A stretch of 39,176 nt of DNA from Oceanospirillaceae bacterium. GTDB lineage: Bacteria > Pseudomonadota > Gammaproteobacteria > Pseudomonadales > Balneatricaceae. The position numbers and the translations under genes are program-made. This document shows positions 7,704 through 16,059 of the stretch, one piece after another. The notes below the pieces were generated by a model. The model was given only the letters and a program-made list of their open reading frames with translations. It made no database searches and was not told where the DNA came from. The stretch spans positions 1-39,176 of the forward strand of contig JABGSN010000035.1 in assembly GCA_018647765.1 (NCBI GenBank). Reading direction: 5' to 3'. Positions within the stretch are counted from its first letter, which is position 1. Each line of letters starts with the position of its first letter.

Positions 7704-8966
7704 TTATTCAGTAGGCGTAGGCTGATCCGTCTTACCTGCCTTAACACGGTCTAAGGTACCTTGCCGTTGCTGAGCATTCACTGCGTCAGGCATTTCGGCT
7801 GCCAATTGTTTAATACGTAGCCGTTCTGTTTGGGGGGTGAGTCGCCCTGCATCCTGCAATCCCTGATAGCGCGGCCACGCCGCGTATTTTTTAGTCAATT
7901 GGTGCGGTTGATAGGTGCTCATATGGTCGGGGGTGATATCTCGATCGAAGACTAAGGCGCCAGCCGCAGCTGCCTCGGCTAACAGCTGTGCGCCTGCGGT
8001 TGTTCGTGCTATTGCTGCATTGGTTCCTAAGTCTGTATCAGTGTCTTCACGTTTGGGAGAGCCTAGAATCCATGTATCGGCGACTGCAATGTCGGACGCT
8101 TCACCAATACCGTCGGGGCAGACTTTGCAACGAAAAGGCATGTCCCACATACTTTCATCTTCTCCCCAAAAATCCAAATAATGGGCATCGACTACCTTTG
8201 CTGCAGTGGTAATACGGGTTGGACCCGGGCAGCCATGACCACGATATCGTAAGTCCGTTACTTGATCTGGCTCCACGCCCATGCGCCGATAAAAAGCCTT
8301 GATGGAATCGGGCGGCATATAGCCACCACACACCGGGGTCAGCCAAAATCTAACCAGGTCATTCACCCGTTTATCTTCTTGCGCGTAGTTACGCAAGCCC
8401 GCTAAGTCACAAGGTTTACCAATAAAAGCAAATTTTTGGTTACGATCGAGCACTTTATCTATCGCGATTAACGGTGCCGTGGGGCCATAACGCGAACCCG
8501 AACCTTGTAGCACTTGCTCAGTGGTCGTGCTGATATGCATTTCACCAAAACTCGGTTCGGTAGCATGCGCTTTGGCATGTAATATAAAATCGACTTGCTT
8601 GGTGGTTAGCAAGTAACACGCAAGTGCGGTTAACACGCCAGCGGTGGCACCGACATGACGTTGGTGGTCATCGCCAGCCCAAGTGTGCACCATGCGCTGC
8701 CATGGGCCCCATACATTATCTAACTTGGTGTCTGTAGCGATGAGGTTGTCTGGCAAACCTACGGGGTGAACCCCCGGGCACACGCGATCTACCAAATCTG
8801 CCGTAGCATGGTCTATGGCGTCGCTAACTATCGGCACCAAATACCCCGAACTACCTTTTTTAACCTGTATTAAGTGAGCTCCAGCGGCCGCCTGACACAG
8901 GCCGCAGCCGGTGCATAAGCCATGCTCTACAATTTGTTCAACCCGTTGCTTAGCAGTCAATTTCAT
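7704..8966 (-). CDS. FrhB/FdhB-family Fe-S flavoprotein (coenzyme F420 hydrogenase beta-subunit homologue)
   Basis: The 420-residue protein begins with a [4Fe-4S] motif CTGCGLCQAA (about residues 18-27) and continues with the FrhB N- and C-terminal domains: VGATAGVLTALACYLL, GSRYGPTAP, FIGKPCDLAGLRNYA, VRFWLTPVCGGYMP and PFRCKVCPDGIGEASDIAVADTW. FrhB relatives bind FAD and Fe-S clusters and transfer hydride or electrons. In organisms without F420 they act on other substrates, as in 7-hydroxymethyl chlorophyll a reductase, so the F420 name should not be read as evidence for F420. The ATG at 8966 has AAGGG six bases upstream. It lies 63 bases downstream of the MttB-family gene in the same operon. 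A role as electron donor or acceptor for the demethylation pathway is inference. Confidence 0.85.
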   Translation of the reverse strand: MKLTAKQRVEQIVEHGLCTGCGLCQAAAGAHLIQVKKGSSGYLVPIVSDAIDHATADLVDRVCPGVHPVGLPDNLIATDTKLDNVWGPWQRMVHTWAGDDHQRHVGATAGVLTALACYLLTTKQVDFILHAKAHATEPSFGEMHISTTTEQVLQGSGSRYGPTAPLIAIDKVLDRNQKFAFIGKPCDLAGLRNYAQEDKRVNDLVRFWLTPVCGGYMPPDSIKAFYRRMGVEPDQVTDLRYRGHGCPGPTRITTAAKVVDAHYLDFWGEDESMWDMPFRCKVCPDGIGEASDIAVADTWILGSPKREDTDTDLGTNAAIARTTAGAQLLAEAAAAGALVFDRDITPDHMSTYQPHQLTKKYAAWPRYQGLQDAGRLTPQTERLRIKQLAAEMPDAVNAQQRQGTLDRVKAGKTDQPTPTE

Positions 8967-9029
8967 AAATACCCTTGGTGTTGGCAGCAATGTATTGGCG
9001 CATTATTTCATAATATTGATGATCTTACT

Positions 9030-10541
9030 CTAAGCTAATTTTATCGGATATTTATGCCGGATGGCAGCATCTATTGCTGGCGTTAGATAACTGGGCTGGT
9101 GTTGCAATAGCTGCTCCACCTTAGTTTTGGCCCGCGCCCAATGGTCCATGCTACCGCTCTCTTGCCAGACGATAGGCTCGTCTCGGTCGGCCAATTTTGG
9201 ATAATAATAATCTCGTTCCATCGACACCATGGTTTGCGGCGCATCTATAAAGTGTCCAGAACCAGCAATAGCAGCCTTAATGGATTCAAAACCCAAATCC
9301 TCTTCCGTAACTTCGATACCGCGTAGGGCACGGTGTACGTGAGATAACATCTCATCATCCATCACAAAGGCTTCAAAAGAGGCTCCTAAAAGGCTCGCCA
9401 TCATGCCCGACGATTCGTACACCATGTTGCCCCCAGCCAACCCACAAGCTAAAGCGGTAATGGCTTTTTCCATACCCATTTGAGCGTCGGGTACTTTGGC
9501 GTCGCTCATGCTTGAGCCACAACCAGACGGCAAACCTAAGCTATTAGAAAGTTGCGCCGAAGCGGCATTGAGCAAGGCCATCTCTCCCCCGCCCCCCCGA
9601 AAAGCGCCAGTGCGTAGATCAATTACTAACGGCCAGTTAGAAAAGATCATTGGATAACCCGGCTCAAAAACATTGATCATGATGAGCGCTGCTAGAGTTT
9701 CTGCCAAGGTAATAGCCAGAGTGCCTGCTAATGGAGCAGGCGAGGTGGCACCAGTCATGGCGGCTACAATATTGCTAATGGGCACACCGCGCTTCATACA
9801 CGCCAAAGCTACCATTACCGCATCTTCACCGTATTTTAGAGGTGAAATGACTGGGCTGATATGGGCCTTACAAAATGGACGTTTAGCAAATTCGCCTTCA
9901 CCCCCCAGGGCCATGTCGAACATATCGACGATGGGATCCACATGTTCTGGCAAGGTAAAGCTAGTGGCAACGGGTTTGGTGGTGCCACGCAGTAATGCGT
10001 ACACCGTATTCACGTCTAACTCGTATAAATCGGGCACATCGGTGGCCACACAACAACGGGTAAACCAAGCCACGTTAGGCAACTGATCCACCAACCGAGT
10101 AAAGTCATATAAATCGTCTAGGGTGGACGGGCGATACTGGCCATTATTCAAATCCAGAGTTTGTACGGCGGCACCACCGGTACCAAAATAAACCCTGTCT
10201 CCACCCACTTGAATATCATGCTTGGGGTCGCGGCCATAAAAGGTGAACTCCTTACAGGCCCCTGCAATAATGGTTTCTACCATGGACGATGGGTAACATA
10301 AACGCCCCAGTTCATTCACTTTAGCGCCCTGAGCCAATGCTTGCTTTAGGAGCACAGGAGGGACGTCGGCCATGCCTATTTCATCTAAGATGCGTAACGA
10401 CTCAGTGTAAATGCGTTGCACTTGAGCCGGCGTTAGCGGCTGATATTGCCCACCCGACTGCCCTGGTGCACAAGGGTTTGTTGCGGGGGGTTTAGCTCTC
10501 TGCGCATGTTTAGCGGCGCGGGCTGAAGGTCGTCTAGCCAT
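9030..10541 (-). CDS. Trimethylamine methyltransferase (MttB) superfamily protein, non-pyrrolysine
   Basis: The 503-residue protein matches the MttB superfamily of quaternary/tertiary amine methyltransferases. Recognisable blocks are ILDEIGMADVP near the N-terminus, YFGTGGAAVQTLD at about 115-130, and a C-terminal TIM-barrel part with SGCGSSMSDAKVPDAQMG, ALACGLAGGNMVYESSGMM and DDEMLSHVHRALRG. The frame has no internal TAG, so it belongs to the non-pyrrolysine branch that includes glycine betaine methyltransferase MtgB. Such enzymes move a methyl group to a cognate corrinoid protein, yet no corrinoid protein or activase is encoded in this window. GGAG lies seven bases before the ATG. The gene follows the dimethylglycine dehydrogenase-like gene by 15 bases. 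The likely substrate is glycine betaine or a related betaine, inferred from context and family. Confidence 0.9.
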   Translation of the reverse strand: MARRPSARAAKHAQRAKPPATNPCAPGQSGGQYQPLTPAQVQRIYTESLRILDEIGMADVPPVLLKQALAQGAKVNELGRLCYPSSMVETIIAGACKEFTFYGRDPKHDIQVGGDRVYFGTGGAAVQTLDLNNGQYRPSTLDDLYDFTRLVDQLPNVAWFTRCCVATDVPDLYELDVNTVYALLRGTTKPVATSFTLPEHVDPIVDMFDMALGGEGEFAKRPFCKAHISPVISPLKYGEDAVMVALACMKRGVPISNIVAAMTGATSPAPLAGTLAITLAETLAALIMINVFEPGYPMIFSNWPLVIDLRTGAFRGGGGEMALLNAASAQLSNSLGLPSGCGSSMSDAKVPDAQMGMEKAITALACGLAGGNMVYESSGMMASLLGASFEAFVMDDEMLSHVHRALRGIEVTEEDLGFESIKAAIAGSGHFIDAPQTMVSMERDYYYPKLADRDEPIVWQESGSMDHWARAKTKVEQLLQHQPSYLTPAIDAAIRHKYPIKLA

Positions 10542-10556
10542 GGTTCACTCCTAGCT

Positions 10557-12986
10557 CTAACTACGAGGTTTGAGGTTAGCTGGGTCATACAGGCATGGCT
10601 CCACTACCATTGCGTCACAGACTTGACCAATGATGGATACCTTAAAGTGGCCCCCAATGATCGCCACAGCTGCATCTACATAGGCATAAGCCAAGTTTTT
10701 AGCCACACGGTGGCCATAGCCGCCAGAAGTAACAACACCCACCTGTTGGCCATGATGAATAACCGGGTCGCCACCATGGGCGGCGGCAAAGTCGCAGCTC
10801 ACCTCTAATGTAACCAAGCGCTGGCGTGGGCCTGACTCTAGATCGGCTAGCAACGCTTGTTTGCCAATAAAATCTGGCTTATCCAGTTTCACAAAGCGAT
10901 CCAAACCCGCTTCTATAGGGTTAAATTCATCAATGATTTCCGCTTTCCAATGTAGGTAACCTTTCTCCAAGCGCATGGATTCGGTGGCATAAAGGCCAAA
11001 CTTACTCAAGTGGAAGGTTTGCCCTGCGCTTTGTAATAGCTGCCACACTAGGTACAACTGCGCATTAGGAATGTGTAGTTCGTAGGCTAACTCGCCCGAA
11101 AAACTCACACTCATGGCGTTAACTTGCGCGTAACCAAGGCTGATCGAGCGCACTTGCATCCAACCAAATGCAGCGGCACTACAATCATCACGGGGGCATA
11201 ACGACTGTAACAAGTCTCGTGACTTAGGCCCTGCTAACACCAGTATAGTATGGCTATCGGCCATTTCCGTTAAGGTTACAGTGGCCGGCATACTGGTATT
11301 TAAGTAATCGCGGTCATGCCATTCTGCCGCGGCTGCAGAGCCATACCAAAAATGGTCTTCTCCTAGCTTAGCTAAGGTTGCTTCGCACAACATTCGGCCT
11401 GCATGGTTGAGCAAATAACACAATCGAACCTGCCCAACTTTTTTAGGTATCGCGCCACACACTAACTGGTCAAGCCACTGTTCTACACCTGCGCCTTTGA
11501 GCTCATAACGGTTAAAGCCCGAGACCTCCATCACGCCAACGTTGGCTTGAAGGGCCGCAATTTCTTGCGCCACTACCGCGTGGGATTCGTTAAAGCGGTA
11601 ACCGGCAGTTTCCACAAAGTCCGGCGTAGGTTTAAACATCAATACCCGCTCCCAGCCATTCACCGTACCCCAAATGGCATCCAGTTGATCCAATACTGGA
11701 TACAAAGGCGTGGTGCGGGCTAACCGAGCGGCTGGGCGTTGCTCGTGAGGCAAATGGTAGTGAAACTCATTTTGATAATCCTCAATGGCCTTTAGGCAAG
11801 TGTGTTCGGTATTGGCATACTGGCTAAAACGACGCGGGTCGGTGTACCAAGAATCCCACTCAGACTGACCATTAACAATGATTTCGGCCAAGATTTTGCC
11901 ATGGCCGCCACTTTCGCCAATACCGGCCCTGAGCCCGATAGCACAATAGGCGTTTTCAATGCCAGGGATAGGGCCAATCAGAGGCGCACCGTCAATAGTA
12001 TAGGTAATAGGGCCATTGATGATCGAATGGATGCCCACGGTTTGTAGGGCTGGCAAACATTCAAATATGCCTTCCATATTGTCTAAACATCGGTCTAAAT
12101 CATCGGGGCACAAGGCTTTGGTAAAGTCGGGGCTAATGCCGTCCATACCAAAGGTTTTGCAACCTTGTTCGTATACGCCGACCAACAAGCCATGCTTTTC
12201 TTGGCGGCTATAAAAGTCATCCCTCGGGTCTCGTATAATGGGCACTCTAAAATCTAATGCCTCTAACTCTGGCATCGGTTCAGTTAGAAAATACATGTGT
12301 TCCATGGAGGTCACTGGGTGCTCAACCCCCAGCATATTGCCTACCTCATTAACCCGGTAACCCGTGGCATTAACTACTTTTTCGCAGGTAATATCGCCTT
12401 TAAGGGTATGTACAATAAACTCGCCGTTAGCTTTGCGGGTGATGTTTTCCACAGGATTAAAGCGATACACCTTGGCACCGGCTTCGCGGGCTTTACGCAC
12501 CATAGCAAAGGTAATACCGGCTGGGTCGATGTCACCATCTAGCGGATCCCACCAAGCACCCAGCAACCCTTCTGGGTTTATTAGCGGATGGCGCCTAGCC
12601 ACTTCGGCTGGGTCAATAAATTCCATGTCGGCACCCATGCCATTAGCCATGCCCACCATGTGCTGGTAGGTATCAACTTGAGCGGCTGTGTTCGCAAGGC
12701 GCATGCCTCCAGTAATATGGTAGGCAAACGGAAAGTCCACATCATCTGCTAACTTTTTATACAGTTGAATACTATGGCGTTTAAGGGCAATAGCAGTTTG
12801 ATTAGCACCAAATTGCGTCACTTGTGCTGCAGCATGCCAGGTGGAGCCAGAAGTAAGTTCATCCCGTTCAACTAACGCAATATCAGTCCAGCCGTGATCT
12901 ATAGCCAAATGATAAAATACTGATGCACCGGCAATACCACCACCAATCACCACCACACGCGCGTGAGCATCTACCCCTTCACTCAT
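10557..12986 (-). CDS. FAD-dependent dimethylglycine/sarcosine dehydrogenase-like protein with GcvT domain
   Basis: The 809-residue protein has an N-terminal D-amino-acid-oxidase fold (about residues 10-375) with dinucleotide motif VVVIGGGIAGASVFYHLA and the block TSGSTWHAAAQV, whose His is the covalent FAD attachment point in dimethylglycine dehydrogenase. An FAO_M linker (about 380-440) and GCV_T and GCV_T_C tetrahydrofolate-binding domains (about 440-805) follow, with FSGELAYELHIP, YATESMRLEKGYLHW and GVVTSGGYGHRVAKNLAYAYV. This architecture oxidises N-methyl groups and passes formaldehyde to tetrahydrofolate. Length is normal for the family (about 800-850). It leads the operon with the MttB-, FrhB- and HutD-like genes and is divergent from a LysR regulator 131 bases away. 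Dimethylglycine or sarcosine is the best substrate guess; the two are hard to tell apart by eye. Confidence 0.9.
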   Translation of the reverse strand: MSEGVDAHARVVVIGGGIAGASVFYHLAIDHGWTDIALVERDELTSGSTWHAAAQVTQFGANQTAIALKRHSIQLYKKLADDVDFPFAYHITGGMRLANTAAQVDTYQHMVGMANGMGADMEFIDPAEVARRHPLINPEGLLGAWWDPLDGDIDPAGITFAMVRKAREAGAKVYRFNPVENITRKANGEFIVHTLKGDITCEKVVNATGYRVNEVGNMLGVEHPVTSMEHMYFLTEPMPELEALDFRVPIIRDPRDDFYSRQEKHGLLVGVYEQGCKTFGMDGISPDFTKALCPDDLDRCLDNMEGIFECLPALQTVGIHSIINGPITYTIDGAPLIGPIPGIENAYCAIGLRAGIGESGGHGKILAEIIVNGQSEWDSWYTDPRRFSQYANTEHTCLKAIEDYQNEFHYHLPHEQRPAARLARTTPLYPVLDQLDAIWGTVNGWERVLMFKPTPDFVETAGYRFNESHAVVAQEIAALQANVGVMEVSGFNRYELKGAGVEQWLDQLVCGAIPKKVGQVRLCYLLNHAGRMLCEATLAKLGEDHFWYGSAAAAEWHDRDYLNTSMPATVTLTEMADSHTILVLAGPKSRDLLQSLCPRDDCSAAAFGWMQVRSISLGYAQVNAMSVSFSGELAYELHIPNAQLYLVWQLLQSAGQTFHLSKFGLYATESMRLEKGYLHWKAEIIDEFNPIEAGLDRFVKLDKPDFIGKQALLADLESGPRQRLVTLEVSCDFAAAHGGDPVIHHGQQVGVVTSGGYGHRVAKNLAYAYVDAAVAIIGGHFKVSIIGQVCDAMVVEPCLYDPANLKPRS

Positions 12987-13117
12987 ACTTCAACCCCAAA
13001 AAATAGCCTGACTACATCAGTACTTTACTTAAATATAACCCCAATTTACTCACCCAAAAGACATCAGACAAGCAAAAACTATTGCATTATGGTTCAAATA
13101 TATTTAACAATAGGCTA

Positions 13118-14008
13118 ATGAAACATTCCCTCCCTCCTCTGGATTCATTAAAGGCTTTTGAAGCCGCAGCAAGACACTTAAGCATTACCTTAGCAGCCGA
13201 TGAACTGTGCCTCACTAAAGGTGCAGTCAGCTACCAAGTTAAACGCTTAGAGCAACACCTTGGGCACCCATTATTTAAACGAACAACGCGCCAGATTTTA
13301 CTTACCGATGCTGGTCAAATGTTTTACCAAACCACCCAAAAAGTATTTGCAGACTTGTCCAACCAGATACGCCTACTAAACCAGCAGCATCAACAAAACT
13401 TGATCATTGCGGTGACTAGCTATGTTGCGTTGCGCTGGCTTTCCCCAAAATTGGCCAGTTTTTGTGCGCAGCACCCCAGCATTAATGTGATTATTCAGCA
13501 CGCTATTAATCAGCCCCATTTTAGCAACCAAGGGGTGGATATTAGTATTCGTTGGCAAGAGTGTGGGGGCAGCTTAAGCAATGACACTGGTATCCATTTG
13601 CCTATGCCAATGTTTGCTGTGGCCAGCCCAAGCTTAATCCAACGATACAAATTGTTGCCGGGGGGTTTGGATGCGCCAGCAAATCTTGGCCAAGCACCCT
13701 GCCTCAGCATCCCTTTGCTATGTGAAGAGAGGGACTTAGACTTATGGCAGCTCTGGTGCCAAGGACAGCCCTTAGCCAACCCCCACCACATGATCGAAGA
13801 TGCCAATGTGCGGGTACAAGCCGCCATTGATGGCCAAGGCATTATGCTGGCAGATGCCTTAATGCAAACCGAGATTAACGATAACAGCCTAATCTCCGTG
13901 AGCACTCACCAGTTGCAAGGATATGGTTATATTATTACCCCCCACTCGAGTCATCCACAAGTGCAGTTGTTAATGCAGTGGTTACAAACTTATGCAGACT
14001 CATTTTAA
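13118..14008 (+). CDS. LysR family transcriptional regulator, GcvA-like
   Basis: The 296-residue protein starts LPPLDSLKAFEAAARHLSITLAADEL, with a winged helix-turn-helix through GAVSYQVKRLEQHLGHPLFKRTTR, typical of GcvA-type LysR proteins. A periplasmic-binding-protein-like effector domain follows from about residue 90. GcvA relatives often control glycine and amine metabolism. It is divergent from the dimethylglycine dehydrogenase-like gene, so it is the natural regulator of that operon. I chose the ATG at 13118; a TTG at 13082 in the same frame adds 12 residues that do not look like the family's N-terminus. The effector is unknown; glycine betaine, dimethylglycine or glycine are reasonable candidates. 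Confidence 0.9.
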   Translation: MKHSLPPLDSLKAFEAAARHLSITLAADELCLTKGAVSYQVKRLEQHLGHPLFKRTTRQILLTDAGQMFYQTTQKVFADLSNQIRLLNQQHQQNLIIAVTSYVALRWLSPKLASFCAQHPSINVIIQHAINQPHFSNQGVDISIRWQECGGSLSNDTGIHLPMPMFAVASPSLIQRYKLLPGGLDAPANLGQAPCLSIPLLCEERDLDLWQLWCQGQPLANPHHMIEDANVRVQAAIDGQGIMLADALMQTEINDNSLISVSTHQLQGYGYIITPHSSHPQVQLLMQWLQTYADSF

Positions 14009-14012
14009 CTAG

Positions 14013-14168
14013 TGCCGCATTGATGAGTTGGTGGGGGTTTATATTTACTCTACTGGCTGTGGCACTAGGTGCGGCTCTTGCATAGGTGAAATGCAACAGT
14101 TACTACAAACGCAGACGGCTCCGCAGCGTCACTTACCCACTGATAGTGACATAGCCTTTCTACAATAA
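14013..14168 (+). pseudogene. Remnant of a BFD-type [2Fe-2S] domain, C-terminal end
   Basis: Directly after the LysR stop, the frame starting at 14013 encodes IDELVGVYIYSTGCGTRC and then GSCIGEMQQLLQ, ending in TAA at 14166-14168. The pattern leading into TGCGTRCGSC followed by E-x-x-x-LL is the second half of the bacterioferritin-associated-ferredoxin fold found at the C-terminus of assimilatory nitrate reductase, in NirB and in stand-alone Bfd proteins. The first Cys pair is missing, a TAG lies just upstream at 14010-14012, and no ATG precedes the domain. It is therefore most likely the stranded 3' end of a lost gene. The similarity was judged by eye on about 30 residues. An alternative frame from the ATG at 14023 gives a 20-residue hydrophobic peptide, which I regard as coincidence. 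Confidence 0.45.
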
Positions 14169-14268
14169 CTGTTCAATAACTAAATTTGTACATACTCACT
14201 GTAACTGATGTTTTCCATTGTGAAAATGGATATAGTGGGCGATCGCTTTTCAGACAACAGTTTGCTCT

Positions 14269-15147
14269 ATGCCTAGCACTTCAGACAACCTTACCGGCAT
14301 GTTTTATATGACGCTATCTATGGCGTCATTCACCTTTGCTGATCTCGCCTTAAAGTGGGCTTGTGAAATATTGCCCACGGGCCAAGTGATGTTTATTTTA
14401 GGCTTAGGCTGTTGTGGGTTGTTTTGGGGCATAGTAAAACGTAAACAAGAAGCCGTATTCCACAAAAGTTTTTTTATACCCGCCGTATTATTGCGCACTG
14501 CAGGCGAAGCCATTGCCGTGATTTTTATATTTTTGGCCTTAATACATTCAGCCTTCACGTCTGTGTCGGCTATTTTACAAACCTTACCTTTGTTGCTCAC
14601 CCTTATTTCTTTTTTGTTTTTGGGCGAAAAAGTGGGCATTCACCGTATCTTGGCTGTTGTTATTGGTTTTGCAGGTGTGTTGCTCATCATTAGGCCTGGC
14701 GTGGATAGTTTTGACGTATTTTCTTTGTATGCCGTTGCTGCGGTCATTGGCATGGCAATGCGCGATATTGGTTCACGCCTGTCACCAACATCAATATCTG
14801 CATCCATGTTGGCGTTATACGGCGCCATGACCTTCGTTGTTATTGGTTTGGCAATGATGTGGTCCGAAGGCACCAAAGAACTCTCAATGGAGTCTAGTGG
14901 CTATTTATTGGCGATGATTTTATGCGCCTCTAGCGGCACTTACTATGCCACCAAAGCCATGCGCTCAGGCGAACTTTCAGTAGTCAGCCCCATGCGCTAT
15001 ACCCGCTTGTTATTTGGTTTGTTAGTGGGCGTTTTTATCTTGCAAGAACAAGTGGACCTGTACATGTTACTGGGCTCAGCTATTGTGGTATTTGCTGGGC
15101 TCTACGTTTTGTATAGAGAACAATTGCATCGCGCAGACCGAACTTGA
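14269..15147 (+). CDS. EamA/DMT family transporter (first of three)
   Basis: The 292-residue protein has about ten hydrophobic helices and two EamA repeats, the standard architecture of drug/metabolite transporters. First-repeat features include PTGQVMFILGLGCCGLFWG and the loop FLGEKVGIHRILAVVIGFAGVLLIIRPG; the second repeat ends FILQEQVDLYMLLGSAIVV. Such proteins export or import small metabolites across the inner membrane, and substrate cannot be predicted from sequence. It is the first gene of a plus-strand unit: its TGA overlaps the TTG start of the next EamA gene. A dyad CCATT/AATGG lies upstream (around 14215-14228), before the ATG at 14269, and could be part of the promoter region. Confidence 0.88.
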   Translation: MPSTSDNLTGMFYMTLSMASFTFADLALKWACEILPTGQVMFILGLGCCGLFWGIVKRKQEAVFHKSFFIPAVLLRTAGEAIAVIFIFLALIHSAFTSVSAILQTLPLLLTLISFLFLGEKVGIHRILAVVIGFAGVLLIIRPGVDSFDVFSLYAVAAVIGMAMRDIGSRLSPTSISASMLALYGAMTFVVIGLAMMWSEGTKELSMESSGYLLAMILCASSGTYYATKAMRSGELSVVSPMRYTRLLFGLLVGVFILQEQVDLYMLLGSAIVVFAGLYVLYREQLHRADRT

Positions 15148-16028
15148 GTCATCCTTCTGTGGCTCGCCAAGGCTTATACACCGGCGCGGCGCTCATACTT
15201 CTTTCAGAACTAGCCCTAGTGCTCACTGGGGTGATGATCCATACCTTGGTACAACATGTGCCTACTGAGGTTCTAGTATTGGCGCGTAACGCAATAGGGT
15301 TAACGTTTTTTATACCTTGGCTGTTACGCAACGGTGCCATTGCAATTGCATCCCAGCGGTTACCCCTACACTTAGTTCGTTCGCTAGTAGGTATAGTGGC
15401 CATGTATTGCTTGTTCTACTCTTGGGGGCATTTGCCCCTAGCGCAGGCTGCTGTACTCAAACAAACAGCACCATTTTTTATCCCTATTGTGGGCTTTTTT
15501 TGGCTTAAAGAGCGCATTACGCTGTGGACGGTAATCGCCATCGTAATCGGTTTTATTGGCGTTTGGGTTATCCTCAACCCAAACAGCCAAACCGACGTAC
15601 CCTGGGTTGCGTTATTAGCTATTTTTGGCGCATCCTTAGGCGCAACCGCTAAAGTGGTGGTGCGCAAACTCAGCCTTACGGAAAGCAGCATCGTTATCGT
15701 GTTTTATTTTTCCTTATTCAATACCCTGTTTTCACTGGTACCGGCTGTATTGGCATGGACCACACCTAGCCTTTGGGTGTTGGCCGGTATGGTGGTGATG
15801 GCAGGCTTTGCCACCTTAGCGCAATTATTACTGAGCAAGGGCTATCGCTATGCACCCGCTGGGCAACTAGGCCCGTTCACCTATGGTTCGGTGATATTTG
15901 CTAGCCTGCTTGGCTGGCTATTGTGGGATGAGTTGGTGACTTCAGAAGCGATGATAGGTATGGTATTAGTGGTGGGTTCTGGTATGTTAGTGATGCTAGG
16001 AGCGGCGAAGGCTGCTGGTAAGTCATAG
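15144..16028 (+). CDS. EamA/DMT family transporter (second of three)
   Basis: The 294-residue protein again has ten helices and two EamA repeats (FFWLKERITLWTVIAIVIGFIGVWVI closing the first, LLWDELVTSEAMIGMVLVVGSGMLV closing the second). The start is a TTG at 15144, overlapping the TGA stop of the preceding gene as TTGA, so translation is coupled. The reading frame downstream has no better Met until well inside the first helices. Coupling of two DMT proteins suggests they may work as a heteromer or handle related substrates, although most ten-helix EamA proteins act alone. It is followed 31 bases later by the amidase gene. Confidence 0.88.
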   Translation: MSHPSVARQGLYTGAALILLSELALVLTGVMIHTLVQHVPTEVLVLARNAIGLTFFIPWLLRNGAIAIASQRLPLHLVRSLVGIVAMYCLFYSWGHLPLAQAAVLKQTAPFFIPIVGFFWLKERITLWTVIAIVIGFIGVWVILNPNSQTDVPWVALLAIFGASLGATAKVVVRKLSLTESSIVIVFYFSLFNTLFSLVPAVLAWTTPSLWVLAGMVVMAGFATLAQLLLSKGYRYAPAGQLGPFTYGSVIFASLLGWLLWDELVTSEAMIGMVLVVGSGMLVMLGAAKAAGKS

Positions 16029-16059
16029 CCGTTATTATCAACGTTCGAGCCAACCATTC

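Noticed and set aside
7704-8966. Evidence for coenzyme F420 metabolism
   Set aside because: FrhB-like proteins occur widely in organisms without F420, and no F420 synthesis gene is in the window.
9030-10541. Pyrrolysine-containing MttB
   Set aside because: The frame is open for all 503 codons with no internal TAG, so there is no sign of pyrrolysine readthrough; it belongs to the non-Pyl branch.
12297-12669. Plus-strand frames of 81 and 101 codons inside the dimethylglycine dehydrogenase-like gene
   Set aside because: They are antisense to a conserved FAD domain, with no independent support.
12987-13117. Glycine riboswitch before the dimethylglycine dehydrogenase-like operon
   Set aside because: The leader is short and AT-rich and I could not identify the conserved glycine aptamer core.
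14023-14085. A 20-residue hydrophobic peptide frame starting at the ATG at 14023
   Set aside because: The overlapping frame carries the Cys-rich BFD-like motif, which is far less likely by chance; no ribosome binding site supports the small peptide.
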